This document shows, in pieces, positions 1 to 7,835 of a stretch of 29,608 bases of DNA. Under the pieces are notes generated by a model. That model was not told the DNA's origin. It worked only from the letters and a program-made list of their open reading frames with translations, and searched no databases. Numbering within the stretch: the first letter of the stretch is position 1; every line of letters begins with the position of its first letter. This DNA is from DATGSF01 sp035302865. GTDB lineage: Bacteria > Bacteroidota > Bacteroidia > Chitinophagales > Chitinophagaceae. A program made the position numbers and the translations under genes. The stretch is taken from contig DATGSF010000227.1 of the NCBI GenBank assembly GCA_035302865.1, forward strand, positions 1 to 29,608, given 5' to 3'.

Positions 1-88
1 CAGGATGATCGATAGGGATTAAATCCTCTATAGAAGGGGGGAATAACCAATTCTGTTGTTGATTATATTCTTTAAAATTTGCTTTCAT
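1..88 (-). CDS. IS1182-family transposase, N-terminal fragment (runs off left edge)
   Basis: An ATG at 88 reading leftwards opens a frame that stays open to the window edge, giving 29 residues. The fragment contains YNQQQNWLFPPSIEDLIP followed by IDHP. This is the hallmark N-terminus of IS1182-family DDE transposases, in which a Tyr-Asn-Gln stretch precedes LLPPSLDELIPxxHxVR. The catalytic DDE domain lies outside the window, so intactness cannot be judged. The fragment is too short for a standard ORF listing. The identification rests on this motif and on the nearby terminal-repeat-like sequence. Confidence 0.7.
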   Translation of the reverse strand, partial: MKANFKEYNQQQNWLFPPSIEDLIPIDHP

Positions 89-195
89 ACAATTGATATT
101 CAGCAACATAAAGATATAATATATTATTGAATTAACAAAAATAAGAATATAATTGTTAAAATAAAAATAGCTACCTCAGTTATGAGACGGCTTCT
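1..195 (-). mobile_element. Partial IS1182-like insertion sequence, 5' end
   Basis: One end of an insertion sequence, inferred from the transposase N-terminus at 1-88 and an end-like motif about 95 nt upstream of its start. Read inward on the minus strand, 182-193 gives AAGCCGTCTCAT. This resembles the GGCTGTCTCA-type terminal repeats I associate with IS1182-like elements. The outer boundary near 195 is approximate. The other end, and so the partner repeat and target duplication, lie outside the window. Confidence 0.55.
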
Positions 196-386
196 ATTAA
201 TAATGAATAATAATAAGTTTTTTTTAAAATACTTTAATTTGTGTTCCTAGAGAAATATACGATTTCTTGCATTTTACTTATTATTATACACAAATAATGT
301 CTGTTTTTATTGCTCTGAAATATCATTTTATGCATATCGAAACAGATATACAATTACATTTTCTGACTCCAATCTAAGAAAATAAC

Positions 387-417
387 CTAAAATAGAATCT
401 ATTTTAGCATTTTTTTT
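387..417. repeat. Perfect 10-bp inverted repeat followed by a T-run
   Basis: Arms CTAAAATAGA and TCTATTTTAG are exact reverse complements around a single central A at 397. Eight T residues follow at 410-417. It could be a weak AT-rich terminator for transcription entering from the left, although the 1-nt spacer would force some arm pairs open, or a binding site for a dimeric regulator. The sequence does not decide between them. Confidence 0.4.
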
Positions 418-650
418 CTACATCTCATGTAAATACATAAGAGATTGGGCTTTTATTCTTAAAACTTAAAAATATAGCTAGACTCTAAAATTTTTCAAGA
501 TTATTATCATATATAATTATTCTAAAGAATCTTACCTGTAAAATTCAATACCTAACTTCCAAGTCTAATTGTTACAAATTAAAGGAAAAATAGCGCTTGC
601 CTTCTTCTACAATCATTAAAAAAAGGTAATTAGATTCTTCACATTTCTTT

Positions 651-666
651 TTTAGCCTTGTCTAAA
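651..666. promoter_or_regulatory. Candidate DtxR/MntR-type operator
   Basis: TTTAG, six bases, then CTAAA form a 5-bp inverted repeat. It overlaps the expected -33 region of the promoter whose -7 box is at 691-698. DtxR-family operators are typically TTAG...CTAA-type palindromes, and the first gene downstream encodes such a regulator. Autoregulation is therefore plausible but unproven. Confidence 0.3.
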
Positions 667-690
667 TTTTTATTTTCTAAACTTTAAACA

Positions 691-698
691 TATCTTTG
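691..698 (+). promoter_or_regulatory. Bacteroidota -7 promoter box for the metal-transport operon
   Basis: TATCTTTG matches TAnnTTTG exactly. It would place the transcription start around 704-706, leaving a leader of about 14 nt before the ATG at 719. The -33 element is not a clean TTTG (TTTT at the ideal spacing). This geometry favours the ATG at 719 over the in-frame TTG at 710. Confidence 0.55.
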
Positions 699-718
699 CC
701 TTATTCTAATTGGTAGTT

Positions 719-1381
719 ATGACTTTAGCTGAAGAAAATTATTTAAAAGGAATTTTTCATTTACAAAGAGAAACAAAAGGAGAGGTAAGTACAAATGCAA
801 TTGCAGAAGACATGCAAACACAACCATCTTCTGTTACAGACATGATCAAAAAACTGTCTGATAAAGGACTTCTTTTATATAAAAAATATAAAGGAGTGCA
901 ATTGACAGAATTAGGAAGACAAAAAGCGAGTCTAATAATTAGAAAACATCGATTATGGGAAGTTTTTTTAGTTGATAAGTTGCACTTTTATTGGGATGAA
1001 GTACATGAAATTGCAGAACAACTGGAACATGTGCAAAGTGATGCTTTAATCAATCGATTAGATGCTTATTTAGGTTATCCAAATTTTGATCCTCATGGTG
1101 ATCCTATTCCAGATAAAAATGGAAACTGGACAGTTCGTGAGAAAATAAGTTTGAAAAATGCAGAAATTGGAACAAGGTATATTTGCGTCGGTGTAAAAGA
1201 TACACAACAAGAATTTCTACGCTATTTAGATAAAAAAAATATTCAAATTGGTGTGGAAATGATAGTTATGAATAAAGAATTTGATGATTCTATGGAAATT
1301 CAAATAAGTGACACTGTTATTTTTATATCAAGTTTTGTTGCTGAAAATATCTATGTTCAAGAAAAGTTAGATAGAAATTAA
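719..1381 (+). CDS. DtxR/MntR-family metal-dependent transcriptional regulator
   Basis: A 220-residue repressor expected to bind Fe2+, Mn2+ or a similar metal and control metal uptake. The order is an N-terminal winged helix (about residues 1-65, recognition region around 35-48), a dimerisation and metal-binding domain (about 66-140), and a C-terminal FeoA/SH3-like domain (about 145-215). Residues matching DtxR/MntR ligands are H77 and E81 in the RKHRLWE segment, H96, E100, E103 and H104. The position of DtxR Met10 / MntR Asp8 is Asn7. ATG 719 was chosen over the upstream TTG at 710, which sits too close to the -7 box. It is the first gene of an operon with a TroABCD-like importer that starts 9 nt downstream. 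Metal specificity cannot be set from the sequence. Confidence 0.88.
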   Translation: MTLAEENYLKGIFHLQRETKGEVSTNAIAEDMQTQPSSVTDMIKKLSDKGLLLYKKYKGVQLTELGRQKASLIIRKHRLWEVFLVDKLHFYWDEVHEIAEQLEHVQSDALINRLDAYLGYPNFDPHGDPIPDKNGNWTVREKISLKNAEIGTRYICVGVKDTQQEFLRYLDKKNIQIGVEMIVMNKEFDDSMEIQISDTVIFISSFVAENIYVQEKLDRN

Positions 1382-1390
1382 AAATGCACT

Positions 1391-2317
1391 ATGAGTAAGT
1401 TTTTGAGATTGACTTTTTTATTTTACTACATAATCACTATAATTTCTTGCTCTCATTTTCCAGAAGATAATGATAAATTAAAAATTGTTTGTACAACGAC
1501 ACAAATCAGAGATTTATTAGAAAATATTGGAAAAGATAAAATCCATGTGAAAGCATTGATGGGAGCAGGTGTTGATCCACATTTATATAAAGCGACAGAA
1601 GGGGATGTTCAAAAAATATTTGAAAGTGATATAGTTTTTTATAGTGGTTTGCATTTAGAAGGAAAATTGGAATCTGTATTTGAGAAAATGGGAGTTTATA
1701 AAAATAAAACTCTTGGTTTAGGAAATTATCTACCAGAAAATAAAAGAATTGCATCAAGTGATTTTGGAGGGAATTATGATCCACATGTATGGTTTGATGT
1801 AGATAATTTTATTCTTTTTGCAGAAGTAGCTTTAAAAACTTTACAAGAATTAGACCCTACGAATGCCGCTTTTTATACTGAAAACTATTTTGAATATATT
1901 CATGAATTAGAAGAGCTAAAAAAATACATTGAAGAAAAAATTCAGGAACTACCAGTCGAAAAACGAGTATTAGTAACTGCACATGATGCTTTTAGTTATT
2001 TTGGTAAAGCTTTTGGATTCCAAGTAATTGGTCTTCAAGGAATTTCTACTCAGACGGAAGCTGGTGTAAAAGATATTAAGAAATTAACTGATTTTATTAT
2101 AGAAAATAATATTTCTGCAATATTTATAGAAAGTTCCGTGCCAGAACGTACAGCAAGTGCTTTAATAGCATCAGTCCGAGCTAAGGGTGGAGAAGTGAGT
2201 TTAGGTGGAACATTGTACAGCGATGCTTTGGGAAGTAAAGGCACAGAAGAAGGAACTTATATCGGAATGTATAAATACAATATAAATACTATTGTGAATG
2301 CTTTAAAAGAAGAATGA
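1391..2317 (+). CDS. Metal ABC transporter substrate-binding lipoprotein (TroA/ZnuA family)
   Basis: The 308-residue solute-binding protein of cluster A-I (Mn/Zn/Fe). A hydrophobic signal of about 19 residues ends in IISC, a lipobox with Cys20 as the lipidation site, so the mature protein is membrane-anchored in the periplasm. Probable metal ligands, by position in family motifs, are H64 (GVDPH), H132 (YDPH), H198 (TAHDAF) and D278 (LYSD). This H-H-H-D set is the one described for TroA; PsaA-type Mn binders have Glu at the third position. There is no long His/Asp-rich loop as in many ZnuA proteins. It sits 9 nt after the regulator gene and overlaps the ATPase gene by 4 nt (ATGA), which implies co-translation. 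Confidence 0.9.
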   Translation: MSKFLRLTFLFYYIITIISCSHFPEDNDKLKIVCTTTQIRDLLENIGKDKIHVKALMGAGVDPHLYKATEGDVQKIFESDIVFYSGLHLEGKLESVFEKMGVYKNKTLGLGNYLPENKRIASSDFGGNYDPHVWFDVDNFILFAEVALKTLQELDPTNAAFYTENYFEYIHELEELKKYIEEKIQELPVEKRVLVTAHDAFSYFGKAFGFQVIGLQGISTQTEAGVKDIKKLTDFIIENNISAIFIESSVPERTASALIASVRAKGGEVSLGGTLYSDALGSKGTEEGTYIGMYKYNINTIVNALKEE

Positions 2318-3054
2318 AAATGCAGGGAAATAAAATAGGATTAAGGGTGAAAAACTTAACAGTGGCTTATCGAGATAGCCCTGTTTTATGGGATATCAAC
2401 TTCTCAATTCCATCTGGAATTTTATTAGCTATTATCGGACCTAATGGTGCTGGTAAATCCACCTTAATCAAGGCAGTTTTGAATATAGTTAAGAAAATGC
2501 ATGGAGAGGTGGAAATTTTTGGTGAAAGCTATAAAAAACAAAGAAAAAATGTTGCTTATGTTCCACAAAAAGGTTCTGTAGACTGGGATTTTCCTACTAC
2601 TGTATTGGATGTTGTTTTAATGGGTACTTATGGAAATTTAGGATGGATTAAAAGACCTGGTTCTAAAGAAAAAAAAGCAAGTATGGAAGCTTTAGAAAAA
2701 GTTGGAATGTTGGATTTTAAAAATCGGCAAATTAGTGAATTAAGTGGTGGGCAACAGCAGCGCGTATTTTTGGCTCGTGCTTTAGTGCAAAATGCAGATA
2801 TGTATTTTTTAGATGAACCTTTTCAAGGGGTGGATGCGACAACAGAAAAAGCAATAATAAAAATTTTAAAGGAATTAAGAAATCAAGGCAAAACTATAAT
2901 CGTAGTGCATCATGACTTGCAAACAGTAAAAGAGTATTTTGATTGGGTGGTATTATTAAATAGAGAAGTAAAAGGTTATGGTACAGTAGAAAAAGTTTTT
3001 ACTGATGAAAATTTAAAAAATACTTATCAAGGAAATACTGAATTTATTAATTAG
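2314..3054 (+). CDS. Metal ABC transporter ATP-binding protein (TroB/MntB-like)
   Basis: A 246-residue nucleotide-binding subunit that powers import by the two permeases encoded next. Visible motifs are Walker A GPNGAGKS (42-49), Q-loop Gln85, signature LSGGQQ (143-148), Walker B YFLDE (164-168) and the HHD H-loop near residue 200. The length is typical for the family. ATG 2314 overlaps the end of the lipoprotein gene by 4 nt. A second in-frame ATG two codons later is also possible. The first permease starts 3 nt after the stop. Confidence 0.93.
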   Translation: MKMQGNKIGLRVKNLTVAYRDSPVLWDINFSIPSGILLAIIGPNGAGKSTLIKAVLNIVKKMHGEVEIFGESYKKQRKNVAYVPQKGSVDWDFPTTVLDVVLMGTYGNLGWIKRPGSKEKKASMEALEKVGMLDFKNRQISELSGGQQQRVFLARALVQNADMYFLDEPFQGVDATTEKAIIKILKELRNQGKTIIVVHHDLQTVKEYFDWVVLLNREVKGYGTVEKVFTDENLKNTYQGNTEFIN

Positions 3055-3057
3055 ACT

Positions 3058-4143
3058 ATGCAAAAATTTTTGGAAGAAATAAATTGGATTTTTACAGATT
3101 ATACCTTTCTAATTATTGCTTTAGGAACGACGGTATTAGGAGCAATGACAGGAATTTTAGGTTGCTTTGCTGTTTTAAAAAAACAAAGTTTACTTGGAGA
3201 TGCTATTTCACATGCTACCTTGCCTGGAATTGTATTAGCTTTTTTGTGGACAGGCTCTAAAGATGTAAATATTTTATTATTGGGGGCTTTAGTTTTCGGC
3301 ATTATAGGAAGTTTAGGAATTCGGAATATGACGCAAAAAACCAAATTGAAAACCGACACTTCTTTGGGGCTGATATTATCTTTGTTTTTTGGTTTTGGAA
3401 TGCTTTTATTGACTTATGCTCAAAAAATACCCGATGCTAATCAAGCGGGATTGGATAAGTATTTATTCGGGCAAGCAGCTACTTTGCTTGAAAGCGATGT
3501 CTTTATTTTATTGATTATTAGCTTTTTAATGTTAATTATTATAGCGGCTTTTTGGAAGGAATTTAAAGTTTTTCTTTTTGATGCTGCTTTTTCTAAAAGT
3601 ATTGGTTTTTCGAACCGTTTTATCGATGTTTTAATGACTATTCTTATCGTTTTAATTATTGTTTTAGGCTTACAAATGGTGGGAGTAGTTTTGATAAGTG
3701 CATTGCTTTTAGCTCCTGCTGCAGCTGCTAGGCAATGGACTAATAGTTTGAGCTTGATGTTGCTATTAGCAGCAATCTTTGGTGCTAGTTCAGGATTTTT
3801 GGGAACAGTTATTAGTGCGAGTTCCGATCAAATGGCTACAGGTCCTTTAATTGTAATAGTAGCTAGTGTATTTGTATTTTTTTCTTTTTTGTTTGCACCA
3901 AAAAGAGGGATAGTAGCTAGAGGAAGAAAATGGAATAAAAATAAAAATAAGTGGAAGGATTTACAAGTTTTGAAAAAATGTTATGAATTAGAATCTGCTC
4001 AAGACAGTTTATTAACCGAAGATGTAGAAAACTTATGCCTACCCAAACAAAAAAATGCATTAGTTAATCGTAAATGGTTGATAAAAAAGGAAGATTGTTG
4101 GCATGTTTCTGAAATTGGAAAGAAGTATTTAAGGAATATATAA
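3058..4143 (+). CDS. Metal ABC transporter permease with C-terminal winged-helix-like extension (TroC-like)
   Basis: The first of two permeases of the Mn/Zn/Fe importer. Residues 1 to about 279 form an ABC-3 family membrane domain with about eight hydrophobic segments. It includes the conserved SLLGDAISHATLPGI stretch near the N-terminus and the LLLAPAAAARQW segment. The protein is 361 residues, against roughly 270-300 for a minimal permease. The extra 82 residues (280-361) are basic and soluble. They read like a small winged helix, with helices around LKKCYELE and LPKQKNALVNRKWLIKK followed by WHVSEIGKKYL. Such a tail recalls the helix-turn-helix half of DtxR proteins, which is fused to permeases in some TroC/YtgC-type transporters. 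The function of the tail is not known from sequence. Confidence 0.88.
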   Translation: MQKFLEEINWIFTDYTFLIIALGTTVLGAMTGILGCFAVLKKQSLLGDAISHATLPGIVLAFLWTGSKDVNILLLGALVFGIIGSLGIRNMTQKTKLKTDTSLGLILSLFFGFGMLLLTYAQKIPDANQAGLDKYLFGQAATLLESDVFILLIISFLMLIIIAAFWKEFKVFLFDAAFSKSIGFSNRFIDVLMTILIVLIIVLGLQMVGVVLISALLLAPAAAARQWTNSLSLMLLLAAIFGASSGFLGTVISASSDQMATGPLIVIVASVFVFFSFLFAPKRGIVARGRKWNKNKNKWKDLQVLKKCYELESAQDSLLTEDVENLCLPKQKNALVNRKWLIKKEDCWHVSEIGKKYLRNI

Positions 4144-4159
4144 TTTAAATTATTTTAAG

Positions 4160-5020
4160 ATGAGTATTGCACAATTAGAAATTCAGATTATTGCAGCTAT
4201 GGTTGCAATTGCTTGTGCTATACCTGGAGTTTTTCTAGTTTTACGTAGAATGGCTTTAGTAAGTGATGCAATAAGTCATTCAATATTGCCAGGAATAGTT
4301 ATTGGTTTTTTTATAAGTCAAGATTTAAATTCACCTATTTTAATTCTATTTGCAGCCTTAACGGGAGTTTTGACTGTGGTTTTAGTAGAATGGATTCAAA
4401 AAACAGGCTTAGTAAAAGAAGATACAGCTATTGGTTTGGTTTTTCCTGTATTGTTTAGCATTGGAGTATTGATGATTTCTAGAAATGCAAATGATATACA
4501 TCTTGATTTAGATGCAGTTTTGTTAGGTGAAATTGCATTTGCTCCATTTGATAGATTGCACCTAGGAACTTGGGATATTGGCCCTAAGTCTTTTTGGGTG
4601 ATATTTGTAATTATTTGCGTTTCAGTTACTTTACTGTTGTTGTTTTTTAAAGAATTAAAAATTAGTACTTTTGATATTGGATTAGCTAGTGCATTTGGTT
4701 TCTCTCCAATTATTATTCATTATGCTTTAATGTCTATTTCTTCTATTACTATTGTAGGTGCATTTGATGCTGTGGGTGCCGTGTTGGTGGTAGCTTTAAT
4801 GATTGCTCCTGCAGCAATTGCATATTTGCTTACACATGATTTAAAGAAAATGATTCTACTTTCCTGTGCGGTTGCAGTTTTTGCTGCTATTTCAGGTTAT
4901 TGGTTAGCATATTTTTTAGATGCTTCCATTGCCGGATCTATTACTACAATTTTAGGTTTATTGTTTTTGGGAACATATTTTACTTCATTAGCTAGAAGAA
5001 AAGCGAGAATAATAAAGTGA
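4160..5020 (+). CDS. Metal ABC transporter permease (TroD-like)
   Basis: The second permease, 286 residues, with ABC-3 family features: an early LVSDAISHSILPGI motif, about eight hydrophobic segments, and the conserved VLVVALMIAPAAIAYLL segment. It has no C-terminal extension, unlike its partner. It presumably forms a heterodimer with the upstream permease and is driven by the ATPase encoded at 2314. It is the last gene of the regulator-lipoprotein-ATPase-permease-permease operon. It converges on the methyltransferase gene with 55 nt between them, where I see only weak AT-rich inverted repeats and no clear terminator. Confidence 0.92.
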   Translation: MSIAQLEIQIIAAMVAIACAIPGVFLVLRRMALVSDAISHSILPGIVIGFFISQDLNSPILILFAALTGVLTVVLVEWIQKTGLVKEDTAIGLVFPVLFSIGVLMISRNANDIHLDLDAVLLGEIAFAPFDRLHLGTWDIGPKSFWVIFVIICVSVTLLLLFFKELKISTFDIGLASAFGFSPIIIHYALMSISSITIVGAFDAVGAVLVVALMIAPAAIAYLLTHDLKKMILLSCAVAVFAAISGYWLAYFLDASIAGSITTILGLLFLGTYFTSLARRKARIIK

Positions 5021-5075
5021 CTTTAACTTAAAGCTTCTTTGTAATAAAATATAGCTTATCAATAAATATTAGAGT

Positions 5076-6224
5076 TTAACCTAATTTTTCTTCTAAATAA
5101 TAATTTTTTATCCCATAACTATTCTTTATTTTTTCTAATTTATCCCATTTGTCCATACTAACAATTGCTTTTTCGCTCTTTTTTTCTGCGATAATAAGAA
5201 CATTCTTTGGAGTATGTTCAGTGCTAATAAAATCAATAATGCGAACTTGATATCCATAGTAAGATAAAATCAATCCGCGGATACTATCAGTTAATAATTC
5301 TGCACTACGTTCTTGATAAATATTATGTTGTAAATAAAAGTCATGGAATTTATCTGCTTTTCTTATATCCCAATGTTTTCGAAGATACTTATGACAACAG
5401 GGAGCTAAAATAATATATTTCACATTTGCTTTTATTCCTTTTATTATCGCATCATCAGTTGCAGTATCACAGGCATGTAGCGCTAATAACATATTACAAT
5501 CATTCAGGCTTACATCCTCTATTTTATTTGCTTCAAATTGTAAACCTTCAAATTCTACTTTTCTTGCTAAAGCATTACCATTATTTACCAGTTTTTTACG
5601 CATTTCTATAGCACGGATATTTACATCTTTACCTTTAGATTGCAGATAATCATAAATTCCAAAGCTCAAATAACCTTTTCCTGCACCTAAATCAGCTATT
5701 TTCCACTTTTTTTCTGGTCGATCAAAAATCTTTTCTAAAAGATGGATAATATGATGTATTTGCTTGTATTTATCTCTTCCCGATTTTGTAATTTCTCCTT
5801 TTTTATCTACTAAACCTAACTCCTGTAAGTAAAAGGCTTCATTTCTGAGAATATAATTTTTGTTTTTATCGTGGCTCCAATTTGCACTTTGTGTTTTATC
5901 ACTTTTGTGCTTTTTTATCTGTATTTTATTCTTTTTGTTATATATTAATTGATAATTTTCCGATTCTGTAAAAATCATACAGCTACTATAGTGATTCTCT
6001 ATGTCTTGCATGATTTTTTGCATGCCCTCTTCCCAAATAAAGCTATAGGTTAAATCCTTAGTTTTATGAGTTTCTACTAATTGCCAATGAAGTATTTCTT
6101 TTTTATAAAAAGGTTTCCAAATCGTATTTTTAATAGAAGAATGATTTTTAAGTTTTCCTTGAATTTTTATTAAATTCTCTTCTTCTATATGAGTTTTTAT
6201 AATGTTTTTAATATTTTCCAGCAT
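5076..6224 (-). CDS. SAM-dependent methyltransferase (METTL25/GSTCD-like, Methyltransf_32 type)
   Basis: A 382-residue protein. The N-terminal ~170 residues are basic and of unknown fold. The C-terminal part is a class I methyltransferase domain: motif I DLGAGKGYL at 178-186, an acidic residue after strand 2 (E207), then ALHACDTATDDA (248-259) and LAPCCHK (273-279). The ALHACD plus PCCHK pair is typical of the RRNAD1/METTL25/GSTCD-like methyltransferase group, sometimes linked to RNA substrates. I cannot name the substrate. The start codon lies 1 nt after the nadB stop, so it is the third gene of the nadE-nadB operon. Whether that pairing is functional or incidental is unclear. Confidence 0.8.
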   Translation of the reverse strand: MLENIKNIIKTHIEEENLIKIQGKLKNHSSIKNTIWKPFYKKEILHWQLVETHKTKDLTYSFIWEEGMQKIMQDIENHYSSCMIFTESENYQLIYNKKNKIQIKKHKSDKTQSANWSHDKNKNYILRNEAFYLQELGLVDKKGEITKSGRDKYKQIHHIIHLLEKIFDRPEKKWKIADLGAGKGYLSFGIYDYLQSKGKDVNIRAIEMRKKLVNNGNALARKVEFEGLQFEANKIEDVSLNDCNMLLALHACDTATDDAIIKGIKANVKYIILAPCCHKYLRKHWDIRKADKFHDFYLQHNIYQERSAELLTDSIRGLILSYYGYQVRIIDFISTEHTPKNVLIIAEKKSEKAIVSMDKWDKLEKIKNSYGIKNYYLEEKLG

Positions 6225-6225
6225 A

Positions 6226-7824
6226 TTAAAGAATAATATTTTGAATAATAGTACTATGGTTTTTATAATCTATAGTATAATGTAAACCTCTACTTTCTTT
6301 TCGAAAAATTGCACCTTTTACAATTAAATAGGCACTAGTAATTGAATTTCTTAATTCTATTAAAGATGGAGAAACAGTACTTTCTTCATATAATTTTTCA
6401 ACCTCTTCATGTAATAAATCAATTCTTCTCATTGCTCTTTCTAACCGCAAGTCATTACGAACAATTCCAACATAATCACTCATAATGGCTTTTAATTCTT
6501 TAAAGCTTTGCGTAATTAATATATGTTCTTCAGCTTTTTTAGTTCCTGATGCATCCCAATCAGGTAAACCTGTAGGAATACTTGCTTTTTCTAAAATTTC
6601 ACTAGCTTTTAAATGGCATCTATGTGCAAAAACTAAAGCTTCTAAAAGGGAATTACTTGCCAATCGATTGGCTCCATGCAATCCTGTACTAGCACACTCG
6701 CCACAAGCAAATAAATTATGAATGGAACTTTCTCCATATTCATTCGTTTTTATTCCTCCACAAGAATAGTGAGCTGCAGGTGCAATAGGTAATAAATCTT
6801 TTAATGGGTTAAGTCCTTTGCTTTTACAATACGCAAAAATTGTTGGAAAGTGACTTTCAAATACTTTTTTACCTAAATGTCGAGTATCTAAGAAAACAAA
6901 TTCAGTTCCTTCTTTTTTCATTTCTTGGTCTATTGCCCTTGCTACTATATCACGTGGTGCTAAGTCTTTTCTTTTATCATATCTTTCCATAAATGCTTCA
7001 CCATTATGATTTATTAAAATAGCTCCCGCTCCTCGAATTGCTTCAGTGATTAAAAAAGAAGGACTAATACCAAATTCATATAGTGCTGTAGGGTGAAATT
7101 GTATAAATTCCATATTTTCTATTCTTCCCTTGGCACGATATACCATAGCAACACCATCTCCAGTTGCTATACTGGGATTAGTAGTGCTTCTATAAACTTG
7201 CCCTAAACCTCCAGTAGCTATTAAAGTGATAGAAGAGAGTATTTTTTCAACTTTTTGGGTCTTGATATTTAAAGCATAAACACCATAACATTCAATATTC
7301 TCAGTAGATTTTGTAATTAAATAACCTTTGTGATGTTGGGTGATTAAGTCGATTACATGCCATTCGGTTTGTATCGTAATATTAGAAAAAGTTTTTGCTT
7401 TTTTTAATAAAGCTCTTTCTATTTCATAACCGGTTATATCTTTATGGTGTAAAATTCTATATTCAGAGTGGCCACCTTCTTTTCCTTTGGAAAATGTGCC
7501 GTCTTTTTCTTTGTCAAATTGTGTCCCCCAATCAATGATTTCTTGTACTCTTTCAGGTCCTTCCTTTACAACAATGTCTACGATTTTAGGATTGCAAAGA
7601 CCGTCACCAGCTATATGGGTGTCTTTAATGTGTTTTTCAAAAGAATCACCAGCTTCAACATCCACAACAGCTATACCACCTTGTGCATATTTAGTATTGG
7701 TTTCTTCATCCTTTTTAGCTTTTGTAAGCACTAAAATATCTTTGTTCGGATGTTTTGCAGCCATTTTTGTCGCAAAAGTTAAACCTGCGATTCCAGATCC
7801 TATAACTAATATATCTGTTTTCAT
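6226..7824 (-). CDS. nadB: L-aspartate oxidase
   Basis: The first enzyme of de novo NAD synthesis. This FAD enzyme oxidises L-aspartate to iminoaspartate, the substrate for quinolinate synthase. The 532-residue length fits the family. An N-terminal FAD-binding motif GSGIAGL lies at 9-15, with a second FAD contact at ATGGLGQVY (203-211). Residues at the known active-site positions of E. coli NadB are present: E121, H244 (QFHPTAL), R291 (RDIVARA), H352 (AHYSCGG) and R387 (GANRLASN). The fumarate-reductase-like C-terminal helical domain is complete. The gene starts 11 nt after nadE. Quinolinate synthase (nadA) and nadC are not in the window and must lie elsewhere if the pathway is complete. Confidence 0.95.
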   Translation of the reverse strand: MKTDILVIGSGIAGLTFATKMAAKHPNKDILVLTKAKKDEETNTKYAQGGIAVVDVEAGDSFEKHIKDTHIAGDGLCNPKIVDIVVKEGPERVQEIIDWGTQFDKEKDGTFSKGKEGGHSEYRILHHKDITGYEIERALLKKAKTFSNITIQTEWHVIDLITQHHKGYLITKSTENIECYGVYALNIKTQKVEKILSSITLIATGGLGQVYRSTTNPSIATGDGVAMVYRAKGRIENMEFIQFHPTALYEFGISPSFLITEAIRGAGAILINHNGEAFMERYDKRKDLAPRDIVARAIDQEMKKEGTEFVFLDTRHLGKKVFESHFPTIFAYCKSKGLNPLKDLLPIAPAAHYSCGGIKTNEYGESSIHNLFACGECASTGLHGANRLASNSLLEALVFAHRCHLKASEILEKASIPTGLPDWDASGTKKAEEHILITQSFKELKAIMSDYVGIVRNDLRLERAMRRIDLLHEEVEKLYEESTVSPSLIELRNSITSAYLIVKGAIFRKESRGLHYTIDYKNHSTIIQNIIL

Positions 7825-7835
7825 TTTTCTGAAAT

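Larger units (their letters stand above)
196..718. other. Non-coding stretch between the IS end and the metal-regulator operon
   Basis: About 520 nt, very AT-rich, with no convincing coding frame on either strand. It holds a 21-bp palindrome at 387-407, a second imperfect inverted repeat at 422-445 (ATCTC-ATGTA, AA spacer, TACAT-AA-GAGAT), a candidate operator at 651-666 and a promoter -7 box at 691-698. Nothing else was recognised. Part of it may be older decayed sequence beside the IS. Confidence 0.5.

Noticed and set aside
710..718. TTG at 710 as start of the metal regulator
   Set aside because: It lies only about 5 nt from the predicted transcript start. ATG 719 fits the family N-terminus and the promoter geometry better.
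5021..5075. Terminator between the convergent permease and methyltransferase genes
   Set aside because: Only short AT-rich palindromes such as CTTTAA-C-TTAAAG are present, without a GC-containing stem and T-run.
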